Part shown: positions 5,216 through 5,487 of the stretch, in pieces | Layout of the letters: every line of letters starts with the position of its first letter | How positions within the stretch are numbered: position 1 is the stretch's first letter | From: Thermoplasmatota archaeon | GTDB taxonomy: Archaea; Thermoplasmatota; E2; DHVEG-1 | DNA: 5,487 nucleotides | Assembly: GCA_016930995.1 (NCBI GenBank) | Contig: JAFGFQ010000069.1 | Location: 1-5,487 of the forward strand | Direction: 5' to 3' | Program-made: the position numbers and the translations under genes | The notes under the pieces: generated by a model | What the model was told of the DNA's origin: nothing | The model's input: the letters and a program-made list of their open reading frames with translations, nothing else | Databases searched by the model: none

Positions 5216-5487
5216 GCTGGGCGTAGGTGGACGGTTGACGGTGGCCTTCTGGCTGCTGAGGAAAGTCCTCTCTCACTCTGAATCAGGATCCTGCGCAAGC
5301 AGGTAAGGCGAGAGTCTTAGCAGAGGAACAGAAACGACACAGCCCTTGGATTATGCGATGATTCACTAGGTGATGAGGTCTCCTTGGGATTTGATGAAAC
5401 GGCCAATCTGCTCCTGGAGCAAGCCCAAACATCGGGATCAGTTATTCAGACTGCTCGTAGGTAGGGCGCATCAGACAAATACCGTTA
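5216..5487 (+). ncRNA. rnpB: RNase P RNA, archaeal type A, 3' end cut by the window
   Basis: This is the catalytic RNA that removes 5' leaders from pre-tRNAs. Conserved landmarks appear in order: GAGGAAAGTCC (CR I, P4 5' strand, 5258-5268), ACAGAAACGACAC (CR IV-like, 5328-5340), TGGAGCAAGCCCAAAC (about 5415-5430), and CAGACAAATACCGTTA (CR V, P4 and P2 3' strands, 5472-5487). P2 can form between GACGGT (5237-5242) and ACCGTT near the right edge. A 5-bp hairpin CCTGC-GCAA-GCAGG with a GNRA tetraloop lies at 5290-5303, flanked by CTCTC/GAGAG pairing. The 3' strand of P1 is missing because the window ends, so the gene is partial here. The 5' end is set by the TATA box and is approximate. The separate promoter indicates it is not part of the upstream operon. 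Confidence 0.92.

Noticed and set aside
1..5487. CRISPR array, insertion sequence, attachment site or prophage trace
   Set aside because: No regularly spaced direct repeats, transposase or integrase coding sequence was found. The tRNA genes could be integration sites, but no duplicated tRNA 3' end is present in the window.

Overview
The window looks archaeal. A tRNA-Leu gene carries a short intron bounded by a bulge-helix-bulge at the canonical 37/38 position. The complete tRNA gene has no encoded CCA tail, every gene is preceded by a TTTATA/TTTAAA-type TATA element rather than bacterial -35/-10 boxes, and one gene ends ahead of a long oligo-T tract. The secreted-protein repertoire (PQQ-like 'DGGYI' repeat protein, transglutaminase-like lipoprotein) suggests a euryarchaeal or Thermoplasmatota-type organism. 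That placement is inference; the sequence does not fix the phylum.

Layout: positions 1-174 hold two tRNA genes on the minus strand, tRNA-Gly(UCC) followed after 20 nt by an intron-containing tRNA-Leu(UAA) that runs off the left edge. A divergent promoter region (175-358) leads into two small plus-strand genes: a 61-residue basic protein with an excellent Shine-Dalgarno sequence, closed by a 13-T tract, and a 63-residue acidic protein with its own TATA box. Converging on them is a minus-strand gene of seven DGGYI-type repeats, probably a secreted beta-propeller. Its 5' end is damaged or unusual: the signal-peptide frame has ACG where the start should be and an in-frame amber TAG at codon 45.

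A 240-nt AT-rich divergent region follows. Then comes a plus-strand pair: a PLP-dependent class I/II aminotransferase, and a transglutaminase-like lipoprotein whose start overlaps the aminotransferase stop by 10 nt, so the two are probably translationally coupled. The right edge holds the RNase P RNA gene (rnpB) behind its own TATA box, cut off in the P2/P1 3' strands.

Most of the window is housekeeping (tRNAs, RNase P RNA, amino-acid metabolism) plus cell-surface proteins. I see no new multi-gene system. The most interesting point is the propeller gene: the stop and missing start sit in a segment the fold appears to need, so it is either a young pseudogene or a recoded (for example pyrrolysine-type) gene.
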